Part shown: positions 25,642 through 34,334 of the stretch, piece by piece
How the letters are laid out: each line of letters begins with the position of its first letter
How positions within the stretch are numbered: the stretch's first letter is position 1
Assembly: GCA_016707605.1 (NCBI GenBank)
Contig: JADJHJ010000013.1
Span: forward strand, 143,761-207,760
DNA from: Candidatus Promineofilum glycogenicum
GTDB lineage: Bacteria > Chloroflexota > Anaerolineae > Promineifilales > Promineifilaceae
Direction: 5' to 3'
Length of the DNA stretch: 64,000 bases
Made by a program: the position numbers and the translations under genes
Notes under the pieces: generated by a model
Database searches by the model: none
Seen by the model: the letters and a program-made list of their open reading frames with translations, nothing else
Told to the model about the DNA's origin: nothing

Positions 25642-27337
25642 CTAAACCACAGGCAGCGGCTCGTCATTGGCCAGGGCCGCGTCGAGGCGCGGGTCGGCGT
25701 CGGCGATCAGGTCGATGGGCGTGGCGGCGAAGCGCAGGGCGGCGGCCCGCGCCCGGCCGTCGTGCTCGTGGGCCAGCGACCACTCGGCCGCCTCGACCAG
25801 CAGCGCCAGGGCCAGCGCCCGGCCGAGCGTCAGGCCAAAGCGGCGCGCCCCGGCTTCCAGCAGCGTCCGGTCGCCGGCGGTGGCCCGCAGCCAGTGCTGG
25901 GCGTGGTCGACGGCCGCCTCGGCCTGCCGCGCCGCGCCGGCCAGCGCGGCGTCGGTCGTTGCCGCGACGCGGCCGGCCACCTTCTCGCGTAGCGCGGCCA
26001 GCCCATCGTCCCCGTGGGCCAAGGCCCGCAACGCGTCCAGGGCCAGCACGTTGGTCGTGCCCTCCCAGATGGGCATCACCTGGCTGTCGCGCAGCAGCAG
26101 CGGCAGGCCGGTGTCCTCGACGTAGCCCGCGCCGCCGTGGGCCTCCAGCACTTCGGAGGCGACGGCCACCGCCTGCCGCCCGGTGGTCAGCTTGGCGATG
26201 GAGGTCAACAGGCGCAGCAGGTCAGCGTCGGTCGGGGAGATGTCGCCGGTTTCGTCGCGGCCGATGAGTTCGACCAGATAGAAGCTGAGGTGGAAGGCGG
26301 CCTCGGTCTCGGCCTGGAGCCAGGCCAGGGTGTCGGCATGAAGGGGCTGGCGGGCCAGGAGCGCGCCAAACGCCTCGCGTCGCTTCGCATAGTCGCGGGC
26401 CAGGGCCAGGCCGCGCCGCATCGTGGCCGCGGCCATGACGCTGTTCCACGTCCGCGTCAGGTGCAGCATGGGGATGATGTGGCGCACGCCGTTGTCGAGG
26501 CCCATCAGCGGCGTGGCCGGCGCGCCGTCGAGCAGCAACTCGGCCGTCGGCACCTTGCGCGTGCCCAGCTTGTCCTTGAGGCGGTTGACGGTGATGGCGT
26601 TGAGCCGCCCGGCCTCGTCGCGCAGTTCCAGGTAGAACAGGGCCAGCCCGCGCCCGCCGGGGCCGTTGCCCTGCGGCCGGGCCAGCGTCAGCGTCATCGG
26701 CGACGTGGTGGCCGAGGTGAACCACTTGCGGCCGTAGAGCCGCCACGTGTCCCCCTCGCGGCAGGCGATGGTCTCGGAGCGGCCCACGTCGCTGCCGCCG
26801 GTCGATTCGGTCATCCACTGGCCGCTGGTCCAGAACGTGGCCGGGTCGCGGCTGGTCAGGCGGGGCAGGGCGCGTGCGATGAGCGGCCTGGTTGCCGCTC
26901 AGTTGCAGCGTGCGCGCCGCGCCGTCGGTCATGGCCAGCGGGCAGGTGTAGACGTCGGTCGAGGGGTGGAAGAGGTAGGCCAGGGCGAACTGGACGGGGC
27001 GGGAGAGGGGGCCGTAGTCGCGCTCGTAGGCCGTGGCCACGATGCCGAACTCGGCCGCCAGCCGTTCAGCCCGCTGCCACAGGGGCGTGACGGCGATGTG
27101 GTCAATGCGCTCCCCCCAGGCGTCCCACTGGGTCAGCGCCGGCTCGTTCAGCCGGTCGGCCAGTTGCAACTCGTATAGCTCGCCGCCGGCCAGCGCGCCC
27201 ATCTCGCGCAGCGCCGGCTCGACGGCGGCCAGCACGTCGGGCGGCAGGCGGCGGCGCAGGTAGCTGCGCAACACGCGGTCGTCGTCGTACTGGTTGCCCA
27301 GGCGGGGGGGGGGTTGGTTGAAGGGTTGGAAGTGCAT
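25642..27337 (-). pseudogene. AidB-like acyl-CoA dehydrogenase (frameshifted)
   Basis: An acyl-CoA dehydrogenase of the AidB subgroup, about 565 residues over two frames. The N-terminal frame has FNQPPPRLGNQYDDDRVL, typical of AidB; the second has MTESTGGSDVG (flavin loop), RLKDKLGTRKVP and LRDSQVMPIWEGTTNVLALD. The frames meet near 26890, where a single-base slip restores the sequence. GGAGGGAC precedes the ATG at 27337. AidB relatives bind FAD and, in E. coli, DNA during alkylation stress; here the lipid-enzyme neighbours favour acyl-CoA oxidation, perhaps with the ETF encoded further on. Confidence 0.82.
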
Positions 27338-28615
27338 GTGTCCCTCCAACGTGTGAGCGCGGGTTGGAAGCAACCGCGGCTTTGCACAGGGGCTGGGCCC
27401 ACTGGCCGGGGGGGGGCAGAGGGCCCGGCGCCACCGCCGAACGGCCGTCATCAATCCCTCGATCTCCTCAGCCGTAAAGCCCGCCTCGCGCAGCACCTCG
27501 GCCGTATGCTGTCCCAGCGGCGCGCCAACGTGGCGGTAGTCGGCCGCGCCCCCGCCGAAGCGCCACGGGCTGGCGATCTGCCGTTGCGCCCCGCCGCCCG
27601 GCCGCGGCACGTCGACGACCAGGCCGCGGGCGGCCGTCTGCGGCGCGGCCAGCATCTCCGGCACGCTCAGCACCGGCTCGACGCACACGTCCAGCGGGGC
27701 GAAGACGGCCACCCACTCGGCCAGCGGGCGGGCGGCGATGGCCTGGCGCACAGCGGCTTTGACTTGCGCCTGGGCCGCGTCGTCCAGGCTCAGCCCCGGC
27801 GCGACCAGATCGGCCCGGCCGATGGCGGCGCAGAACCCTTCCCAGAACTTCGGCTCCAGGCTGCCGACGGACAGCCAGCGGCCGTCCTGCGTCTGGTAGA
27901 GGTCATAGGCCCGGCCGCCGTTGAGGGCCATTGCCTCCGGCGCGGGCGTCTCGCCGGCGACGAGGCAGTGGGCGATGAGGTGCGCCTGCCAGGCGACCAT
28001 CAGGTCGTACATGCTGACGTCCACGAACTGGCCGCGGCCGGTGGCCCCGCGCTGGACGACGGCCGCCAGCAGCCCGACCAGCGCCCCCAATGCCCCGCCG
28101 CCCACGTCGGCCACCTGGATGCCCAGCGGCGGCGGCCCGGCGGCGGCCCGGCCGCTGTAGCTGAGCGCGCCGGCGAGGGCCAGGTAGTTGTTGTCGTGGC
28201 CGGCGCGGTCGCGCAGGGGGCCGGTCTGGCCGTAGCCGGTCAGGGCGACGTAGACCAGGGCCGGGTTGAGCGCCCGCAGCGCCGCGTAGCCCAGGCCCAG
28301 CCGCGCCATGACGCCCGGCCGGAACTGCTCGATGACGATGTCGTAGCCGCCGTCGGTGATCAGTCGTTTGACGGCGGCGACGGCCGCCGGCCGCTTCAGG
28401 TCGAGGGCCAGCGAGCGCTTGTTGCGATTGAGGACGCCGTGCCAGGCGGAGGAGTCGCCGTCGTAAGGGGGCAGGAAGCGCACCATGTCGGGGCGGGTGG
28501 GCGACTCGACGCGCACTACGTCCGCGCCCAGGTCGGCCAGCACCATCGTGGCGTAGGGGCCGGGCAGCAGGGCGGTGAAATCGAGAACTTTCAGCGACGC
28601 GAGCGGACCGGACAT
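27338..28615 (-). CDS. CaiB/BaiF-family CoA-transferase (no stop before the next gene)
   Basis: A class III CoA-transferase that moves CoA between carboxylic acids. The family start KVLDFTALLPGPYATMVLADLGADVVRVE, shown here only as its first and last parts LDFTALLPGP and GADVVRVE, is followed by LNRNKRSLALDLK, ALTGYGQTGP and the active-site aspartate region AGHDNNYLALAG. Homology ends near AGFTAEEIEGLM, yet no stop follows: the frame runs on through the start of the acyl-CoA dehydrogenase to 26222. A poly-C run (27407-27414) lies in the junction. Either the two enzymes are fused or a stop was lost by an indel. GGAGGT precedes the ATG. Confidence 0.85.
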
Positions 28616-28669
28616 CGGCTCTGACCTCCATTTTGGCCCACCGCAAGCTTATCTTACACCGAGAAGAGA

Positions 28670-28731
28670 AACCACAGATTACGCAGATTCCACAGATTCT
28701 TGAATCTGTGCAATCTGCGTAATCTGTGGTT
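28670..28731. repeat. Gene-less CACAGATTA-word hairpin (family D)
   Basis: 30-bp arms with one mismatch around a 2-nt loop; each arm is three 9-bp words (CACAGATTA, CGCAGATTC, CACAGATTC). The only other content of this 148-bp gap is the Shine-Dalgarno region of the CoA-transferase. Confidence 0.92.
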
Positions 28732-28763
28732 CCTTCTCATCCAGCTACATGCGCCTTGCCTCA

Positions 28764-29282
28764 TCAGGGGGTCATGATCCCACTCAACGGCGGCTCCCAC
28801 TCCAGCGCCGCGTGCTCGCTCAGCATCTCGTTCAGGCGGGCGAGCAGCGGCGGCGGGAAGGGGGCGATGCGCCGCACGCGCATGTCGGCGTAGGCCACCA
28901 GCGCCTCGATGGTCGAGGCCAGCCGGTCGTGGGTCTCGTTGAGCATGAAGCCCATCCAGTGGAAGCGCTTAGGCCCCACGCCGAGCAGCCGGCCGTGGAT
29001 GGCGATCGCGTCGCCGGGCATCACCTCGGCCAGATAGCGGATGTAGTGCTGCAAGGCGAAGACGCCGCTCTGGTGGGCGTGGAAGTAGTCGACGTCCATG
29101 CCCAGCGCCCCGGCCAGTGCCCAGGCCGTCTCGTCGTAGAAGGCCATGTACCAGCGGATGTTCATGTGGCCCATCGCGTCGAGGTACTCCGGGCCGATGG
29201 TCGCCTGTCGCAAGCGCGGCAACTGCCGCACCTGGGCCGGCGTGGGCAGCGCGCTACGCGGCAAGGTAGTGCCAGACGTCAT
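28764..29282 (-). CDS. 4HBT-type acyl-CoA thioesterase
   Basis: A 172-residue hotdog thioesterase. YLDAMGHMNIRWYMAFYDE is the classical 4-hydroxybenzoyl-CoA thioesterase motif with catalytic Asp and the GH-N element. The strand HYIRYLAEVMPGDAIAIHGR follows. AGGAGGA lies five bases before the ATG. The start overlaps the 3' end of the MBL hydrolase gene by 29 bases, implying coupled expression. It probably releases free acids from CoA within the acyl-CoA cluster. Confidence 0.85.
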   Translation of the reverse strand: MTSGTTLPRSALPTPAQVRQLPRLRQATIGPEYLDAMGHMNIRWYMAFYDETAWALAGALGMDVDYFHAHQSGVFALQHYIRYLAEVMPGDAIAIHGRLLGVGPKRFHWMGFMLNETHDRLASTIEALVAYADMRVRRIAPFPPPLLARLNEMLSEHAALEWEPPLSGIMTP

Positions 29283-30219
29283 CCTGTTCCTCCTGGGTAA
29301 CGAGGCCGTCCTCGATCAGCAGGTCGAGGTAGCCGATGAGCATCCACAGCCCGGCCAGGCGCGTGGCCGGCGGCTGGTGGGCGTACATGGCATCGAGCAG
29401 CGCCGGCACGCGCTCCAGCCCGGCGCGGACGAACTCCAGGCACTCGCCGCGCCGCTGGGCGATGCGCTCGCGCTGGCGGTTGATGACCCGGCGCGGGTCG
29501 CCGAACGGCCGACCGTGGCCGGGGTAGACCATTGCCGCGTCCAGCGCCTCGACTACGTCGAGCGAGCGCACGAACAGCGGCAGGGCCGGCACGCGCCGCC
29601 CCGCGCCCGGCGGTGGCTGCTCGACGACCGGCGTGGGCGTGACGGCCAGCAGCATGTCGGCCGACAGCAGTTGGCGCGTCTGCGGCTGGTGGAAGACGGT
29701 CTGCATACTGGCGTGGCCGGGGGTGTGGACGACCTGCCAGGCCGCGCCGCCCATCTGCAACACGCCGTCGAGGTGGAAGGGCACGATGCGCTCGGCGGGC
29801 ACGGGGTCGACCAGCGTGGTCAGCCGGGTCATGTCGCCCAGCAGTTTGGCGACCATCTCGGCCGGCAGGCCCAGGTGGCGCAGGAAGTCGTCGCGGTAGT
29901 AGACGAGACGCTCCCGCCACTTGTCATCGGCCGCCGACAGCCAGGGCGCGCCCAACTCCGACACCCAGACCGTGGCGTCGCTCTCGGCCACCAGGCGGCC
30001 GGCCAGGCCGTAGTGGTCGACGTGGGTGTGGGTGATGACGACGCGGGCCACGTCGGCCGGGGCCAGGCCGTGGGCGGCCAGGCCATCCACCAGCGCCTCC
30101 CAGCAGGCGTCGGTCTTGATGCCGGCGTCCACCAGTACCACTTCAGGCTGGGTGAATAAGTACGCATTGACCGGGCCGACGCCGAGGTCGGTGGGGAGTT
30201 CGAGGCGGATAGGCTCCAT
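29254..30219 (-). CDS. MBL-fold metallo-hydrolase
   Basis: A 321-residue metallo-beta-lactamase-fold enzyme. VVITHTHVDHYGLAG is the HxHxDH metal motif, VVHTPGHASM gives the third histidine, and SADMLL and MVYPGHGRPF give the bridging Asp and last His. The C-terminal 80 residues are a helical cap. The frame extends 21 codons upstream through a repeat, so the ATG giving MEPIRLELP is used. Glyoxalase II-like or lactone/thioester hydrolase activity is possible; its place beside acyl-CoA enzymes favours a thioester substrate. Confidence 0.85.
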   Translation of the reverse strand: MEPIRLELPTDLGVGPVNAYLFTQPEVVLVDAGIKTDACWEALVDGLAAHGLAPADVARVVITHTHVDHYGLAGRLVAESDATVWVSELGAPWLSAADDKWRERLVYYRDDFLRHLGLPAEMVAKLLGDMTRLTTLVDPVPAERIVPFHLDGVLQMGGAAWQVVHTPGHASMQTVFHQPQTRQLLSADMLLAVTPTPVVEQPPPGAGRRVPALPLFVRSLDVVEALDAAMVYPGHGRPFGDPRRVINRQRERIAQRRGECLEFVRAGLERVPALLDAMYAHQPPATRLAGLWMLIGYLDLLIEDGLVTQEEQDDVWHYLAA

Positions 30220-30238
30220 GTGGCTATTATCCGCGATT

Positions 30239-30292
30239 GGGTGGCGAGTGGCGAGTGGCGGGTATGACCCGCCACCCGCCACCCGCTACCCC
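30239..30292. repeat. GTGGCGA-word hairpin (family H)
   Basis: Tandem 7-bp words GTGGCGA/GTGGCGG face CCGCCAC words around GTATGA. The element supplies the stop codon (TAG) of the PEP carboxylase gene on its right edge. Confidence 0.85.
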
Positions 30293-33069
30293 GTGTTCTT
30301 CAACCCCGACGCAATCCCATTGATCGTGAGAAAGATCGTATCGCGGATCGCCTCCGCCTCGGCGCTGTCGAGGTTGGGCAGGGCGCGCAGGCGGCGGAGG
30401 AGGCTGACCTGGATGAAGTTCAGCGGGTCGATGTAGGGGTTGCGCTGGCGGACGGCGCGTTGCAGCACCGGGTCGTGGTCGAGCAGTTGGCGGTGGCCGG
30501 TCACTTGCAGCACGGCGTCGCGCGTCGTCGCAAAGGCGGCCGACACCTGGCCGAAGATCAGTTCGCGCACGCGCTCATCCTCCACCAGATCGGCGTAGAG
30601 CCGGGCAATGCCCATATCGGCCTGCGACATGCTGACCTGCGAATTGTCCAGCACGTTGCGGAAGAAGGGCCAGTCGCGGTACATGCGGCGCAGTAGCTCC
30701 ATCTGCGCCGGGGAGCGGCCGAACTCGGTCAGCGCCGCGCCGACGCCCAGCCAGCCGGGCAGCACGTGGCGGCACTGCATCCAGCTAAAGCCCCAGGGGA
30801 TGGCCCGCAGGCTGGTGAAGGTCGCCGCCGCCGTCCGGCGCGACGGGCGCGAGCCGATGCGCATCTGGCTGATCTCGTCCATCGGCGTGGCCTGGCTCCA
30901 GTAGACCAGCAGTTCCGGCGTTTCGTAGATGAGGTCGCGGTAGGCGCGATAGGACAGGGCGGCCAGCTCGTCCATCGCCGCCGTCCACTCCGGCAGGGGG
31001 CGCACCTGGAGGCGGTAGTGCTCCGGCGCGCTGGCGATGAGCACGGCGTGGACGACCTGCTGCAAGTGGCGGGCGGCGATGGCCGGGTGGCTGTAGCGGT
31101 CGGAGATGACCTCGCCCTGCTCGGTGATGCGAATGCGCCCGGCGACGGAACCGGGCGGCTGGGCCAGGATGGCGCGGTTGGCCGGGCCGCCGCCGCGGGC
31201 GATGGTGCCGCCGCGGCCGTGGAACAGCATCATGACGATGTCGTGTTGGCGGCACGACGCGGCCAGCGCCTCCTGAGCCTGATACAGCTCCCAGTTGGCG
31301 GCCAGATAGCCGGCGTCCTTGTTGCTGTCGGAGTAGCCGATCATGATCGTCTGGCGGCGGCCGACGCGCTCCAGATGGGGGGCGTAGCCGGGGTGGGCAA
31401 AGAGGGCGGCCATAATGTCGGGCGCGGCGCGCAGGTCGTCGCGCGTCTCGAACAGGGGGGCGAAGCGCAGCCCCTCGGTGCCGTCGTCGCCCGGCGACAG
31501 GCCGTGCCAGCGGGCCAGCAGCAGCGGGGCCAGGATGTCCTCCGGGCCGTGGGTCATGCTGACGATGTAGGGGCCGAACAGTTCCGGGCCGTAGTAGTCC
31601 ACGGCCCGCTTGAGCACCTGGAACAGGTCGAGCGTCTCGCGCGTCTCCGCCGAGAGGTTGTCCAGGCCGGACAGATCGGGCGCGGGGCGGGCCAGGGCGT
31701 CGGTCAGCACGGCGGCGCGGCCGGGGCCGTCGAGCGCGCCGAAGCCGACGCACCAGTCGAGGCGGCCGAGCAGTTCGTCGAGGACGGCCGTGTTGTACTC
31801 GCTGTACTGGCGCAGGTCGAGCCGGGCGGCGTGGAGGCCGAAGATGCGCGCCTGGGCCAGACTGCGGTCGAGGCCGGCGCGGGCGATGTCGGCCATGCCG
31901 CCGTCGCGCAGGGAGCGATCCATCAGCGCCAGCGGTTCCAGCAGGTTGTCGTGGCGGCGCATGCGCAGGGCGGGCGTGGGCCGGCCACGCAGTCGGCCGA
32001 CCATGTCGCCGGCCGACGCCTCGGCCAGATCGGCCCCCACCTGGGCGGCGTGGAGGCGGTAGGTCTCGTTGGGGTAGCGGTCGCGCAGGTAGGCCAGGTG
32101 GGCGTTGAGTTCGCCATAGGCGCGCACGGCCGCGGCCAGTTCGTCGGAGACGGGGGCCAGATCGTCGGAGATGCTCAGCGAGCGGTCGAGGCGGCGGGTG
32201 TTGACGCGGTGCTTCTCCAGGGCCAGGCCGCGGTGCAGGCGCAGCGTCTCGATGGTCACGTCGGTGGTGACGTTGGGGTTGCCGTCGCGGTCGCCGCCGA
32301 TCCACGAGGCGAAGGTCAGGAAGTTGTCGGGCGCGCGCAGGGCCGGGTAGTGCTGGGTCAGGGCGGCGGCCATGTCGTCGTAGACGGCCGGCAGCACGTC
32401 CCACAGGGTGCTGTCAAAGTAGAACAGGCCGGTGCGCACCTCGTCGGTGACGGTCGGGCGGGTGGTGCGGCTGCGGTCGGTGACCCACAGGAGGGTGACT
32501 TCGGCCGTTAGCCGTTCGACCAGGGCGGCGCGCTCGGCCGGCAACAGGTCGCGCACGTCCAGGTCGGTCAGGGCGGCGGCAATGCGGCGCAGCTTGGCCA
32601 GGATGGTGCGGCGCTTGGCCTGGGTGGGGTGGGCGGTGAAGACGAGGTCGATGCGCAGGCGGTCGAGCAGTTGGCGCATCTCGATCTCGTCTACGCCGGC
32701 GCGGTAGAGGGTGGCCACGGCGTCGCTGACGGATTCGGGCGTGGGCTGGGGGTGGGCGTCGCGCTCGCGCTCGCGCAGGACGCGAACGCGGTGCTGCTCT
32801 TCGGCCAGGTTGACCAGCTCGAAGTAGGTGGTGAAGCTGCGGGCGACGAGTTCGGCTTCGGCCGGGTCGAGTTGGCCGACGACGTGGGCCAGGCGGCGGT
32901 CGACGGCCGGGTCGGCTTCCACGCGGCGGGTCTTGGCCAGGGCGCGGATGCGCTCCTCCAGCTCGAAGATCTCAATCCCCGCCTGCCGCCGGATGACGTG
33001 GCCGAGGATGTCGCCCAACAAGTGGATGTCTTCGCTCAGTCTCTCTTGTTTTTCTCTTGTCATTGTCAT
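30286..33069 (-). CDS. ppc: Phosphoenolpyruvate carboxylase
   Basis: A full-length 927-residue PEP carboxylase, which fixes bicarbonate onto PEP to make oxaloacetate for anaplerosis. Catalytic motifs are FTAHPTQAKRRTIL (His), GGDRDGNPNVT, MIGYSDSNKDAGYLAANW and the mobile loop FHGRGGTIARGGGPANRAIL (Arg-rich). The C-terminus ends GLKNTG, the standard PEPC end needed for activity. Two close ATGs are possible. No clear Shine-Dalgarno sequence is seen because a family E repeat arm begins directly upstream. Confidence 0.95.
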   Translation of the reverse strand: MTMTREKQERLSEDIHLLGDILGHVIRRQAGIEIFELEERIRALAKTRRVEADPAVDRRLAHVVGQLDPAEAELVARSFTTYFELVNLAEEQHRVRVLRERERDAHPQPTPESVSDAVATLYRAGVDEIEMRQLLDRLRIDLVFTAHPTQAKRRTILAKLRRIAAALTDLDVRDLLPAERAALVERLTAEVTLLWVTDRSRTTRPTVTDEVRTGLFYFDSTLWDVLPAVYDDMAAALTQHYPALRAPDNFLTFASWIGGDRDGNPNVTTDVTIETLRLHRGLALEKHRVNTRRLDRSLSISDDLAPVSDELAAAVRAYGELNAHLAYLRDRYPNETYRLHAAQVGADLAEASAGDMVGRLRGRPTPALRMRRHDNLLEPLALMDRSLRDGGMADIARAGLDRSLAQARIFGLHAARLDLRQYSEYNTAVLDELLGRLDWCVGFGALDGPGRAAVLTDALARPAPDLSGLDNLSAETRETLDLFQVLKRAVDYYGPELFGPYIVSMTHGPEDILAPLLLARWHGLSPGDDGTEGLRFAPLFETRDDLRAAPDIMAALFAHPGYAPHLERVGRRQTIMIGYSDSNKDAGYLAANWELYQAQEALAASCRQHDIVMMLFHGRGGTIARGGGPANRAILAQPPGSVAGRIRITEQGEVISDRYSHPAIAARHLQQVVHAVLIASAPEHYRLQVRPLPEWTAAMDELAALSYRAYRDLIYETPELLVYWSQATPMDEISQMRIGSRPSRRTAAATFTSLRAIPWGFSWMQCRHVLPGWLGVGAALTEFGRSPAQMELLRRMYRDWPFFRNVLDNSQVSMSQADMGIARLYADLVEDERVRELIFGQVSAAFATTRDAVLQVTGHRQLLDHDPVLQRAVRQRNPYIDPLNFIQVSLLRRLRALPNLDSAEAEAIRDTIFLTINGIASGLKNTG

Positions 33070-33112
33070 AAGAGCTCACGCAAAGGCGCTAAGAGGCAAA
33101 GGCGCAAAGGAA
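33067..33112. repeat. Single family E arm upstream of ppc
   Basis: One arm of AGCTCACGCAAAGGCGC words without an adjacent partner; it overlaps the ppc start codon region. It is in direct orientation with the left end of the cassette at 33153. Confidence 0.75.
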
Positions 33113-33152
33113 GAAAAGCTGGTGATACAATTGAGTAGTTATGTCATTGGTG

Positions 33153-33672
33153 AAGAAGCTCACGCCAAGGCGCTAAGGGACAAAGGCGCATAAGAGTAAG
33201 CATACAGCGCTTAGCTTGGTAGTCCGTTCACCACGCGCTTTATTCCTTCTTTCATAGTCTCCATTCCAAAGTTGAGGATAAGGCCTAGTCGTTTGTCGGC
33301 CAGCTTCAGATACGTCAATAGTTGCTTAGGAAATACGGAGTGCATGAGTTCCGTAGACTTTAGCTCAACGATGACCAGGTCTTCAACTAACAGATCGAGG
33401 CGATAGGCCGCCCCGACGTGAAGCGAGTCATAGGTTACCGGAACTATGAGTTGGCGCTGCACTCTCAACCCGCGACTTTCCAGTTCATGGGCTAAAATGG
33501 CTTCATAAGCGGATTCAAGCAAGCCAGGGCCAAGCCGCTTGTGGATGTGGTACGCAGCGTCGACAATGTGCTTGGCAATATCGTTCTCCGGCACACCTGT
33601 CACATAAGCAATCGACTGCTTGACCTCTTTTTGCGCTCTTTGCTCCCTTGGCGTCCTTTGCGTGAGCTTCTT
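33153..33672. mobile_element. Cassette with family E ends carrying a GxxExxY domain, inserted in a Nudix gene
   Basis: The left end (33153-33165, AAGAAGCTCACGC) and the right end (33660-33672) are exact inverted copies. Both continue inward with imperfect AAGGCGC/AAGGGA words for about 30 bp. All the DNA between them encodes a GxxExxY domain whose frame joins that of the upstream Nudix gene. This is the second case in the window of word-repeat ends around this protein family. That it moved as a unit is inferred. Confidence 0.5.
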
Positions 33673-34215
33673 ATCGCCCGGATACAAATCTAAATAGTAG
33701 AACGCGGTGATGGTCAACGAGTGCGTGATCGCTCCGCTGCGGATGAGGTCGGGGATGGCCGCCAGGGGGATCTCCTCGAAGGCGATGTCCTCCGCCCCGT
33801 CGAGGGCCACGGCGTGCGCCGGACGAACGCCCAGGGCCAGATAAGAATGGCACTGGTTATTGAGGAAGGCCGGGTTGGGGGCCACGCTGCCCAGGTGGAT
33901 GATCGCCTCCACCTCGTAGCCCGTCTCCTCGCGCAACTCGCGCGCGGCCGAGACGGACGGGTCGCCGTCGGCCGCGTCCACCATCCCGCCCGGCACCTCC
34001 AGCGTCACGTCCTCCGTGCCGTGGCGGTACTGGCGGATCATGATGACGTTGCCCTCCGGCGTCAGCGGGATGACGTTGACCCAGTCGGGCGACTCCAGCA
34101 CGAAGAAGCGGTGGGCCGCGCCGGTGCGTGGCGAGCGGCTGGTGTCCTGGCGAATGCGAAAGATGCGGAAGTCGCCGAGGTATTGGCTGTCGAGTTTCTC
34201 CCAGGGTTCGATCAT
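33211..34215 (-). CDS. Nudix hydrolase fused to a GxxExxY nuclease-like domain
   Basis: A 334-residue composite. Residues 1-180 are an ADP-ribose-pyrophosphatase-like Nudix enzyme (VTLEVPGGMVDAAD, then AARELREETGYEVE, the Nudix box). At residue about 181 the sequence changes to LTQRTPREQRAQKEV, a translated repeat end. It then runs through a complete GxxExxY domain: GPGLLESAYEAIL, RLDLLVEDLVIVELKSTEL (Asp and E-L-K of the PD-(D/E)xK core) and LTYLKLADKRLGLILNFG. The Nudix part has nearly its full family length, so insertion probably replaced only its last codons. Whether one protein or two are made is unclear. Confidence 0.82.
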   Translation of the reverse strand: MIEPWEKLDSQYLGDFRIFRIRQDTSRSPRTGAAHRFFVLESPDWVNVIPLTPEGNVIMIRQYRHGTEDVTLEVPGGMVDAADGDPSVSAARELREETGYEVEAIIHLGSVAPNPAFLNNQCHSYLALGVRPAHAVALDGAEDIAFEEIPLAAIPDLIRSGAITHSLTITAFYYLDLYPGDKKLTQRTPREQRAQKEVKQSIAYVTGVPENDIAKHIVDAAYHIHKRLGPGLLESAYEAILAHELESRGLRVQRQLIVPVTYDSLHVGAAYRLDLLVEDLVIVELKSTELMHSVFPKQLLTYLKLADKRLGLILNFGMETMKEGIKRVVNGLPS

Positions 34216-34249
34216 TCCGGGAGTTTAGGCGGGAGAGGGCGAAAAACCA

Positions 34250-34334
34250 AAGAATGGCACGCTGATTCACGCTGAACTGGTCGAAAGCAGCGCCAATCAG
34301 CGTCTTGATCAGCGTCCATCAGCGTGCCATTCTT
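34250..34334. repeat. CACGCTGATT-word hairpin (family I)
   Basis: AAAGAATGGCACGCTGATTC on the left and its complement ending GCGTGCCATTCTT on the right enclose further TCAGCGT words. It lies between the Nudix start and the stop of the bactofilin-like gene. Confidence 0.85.
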
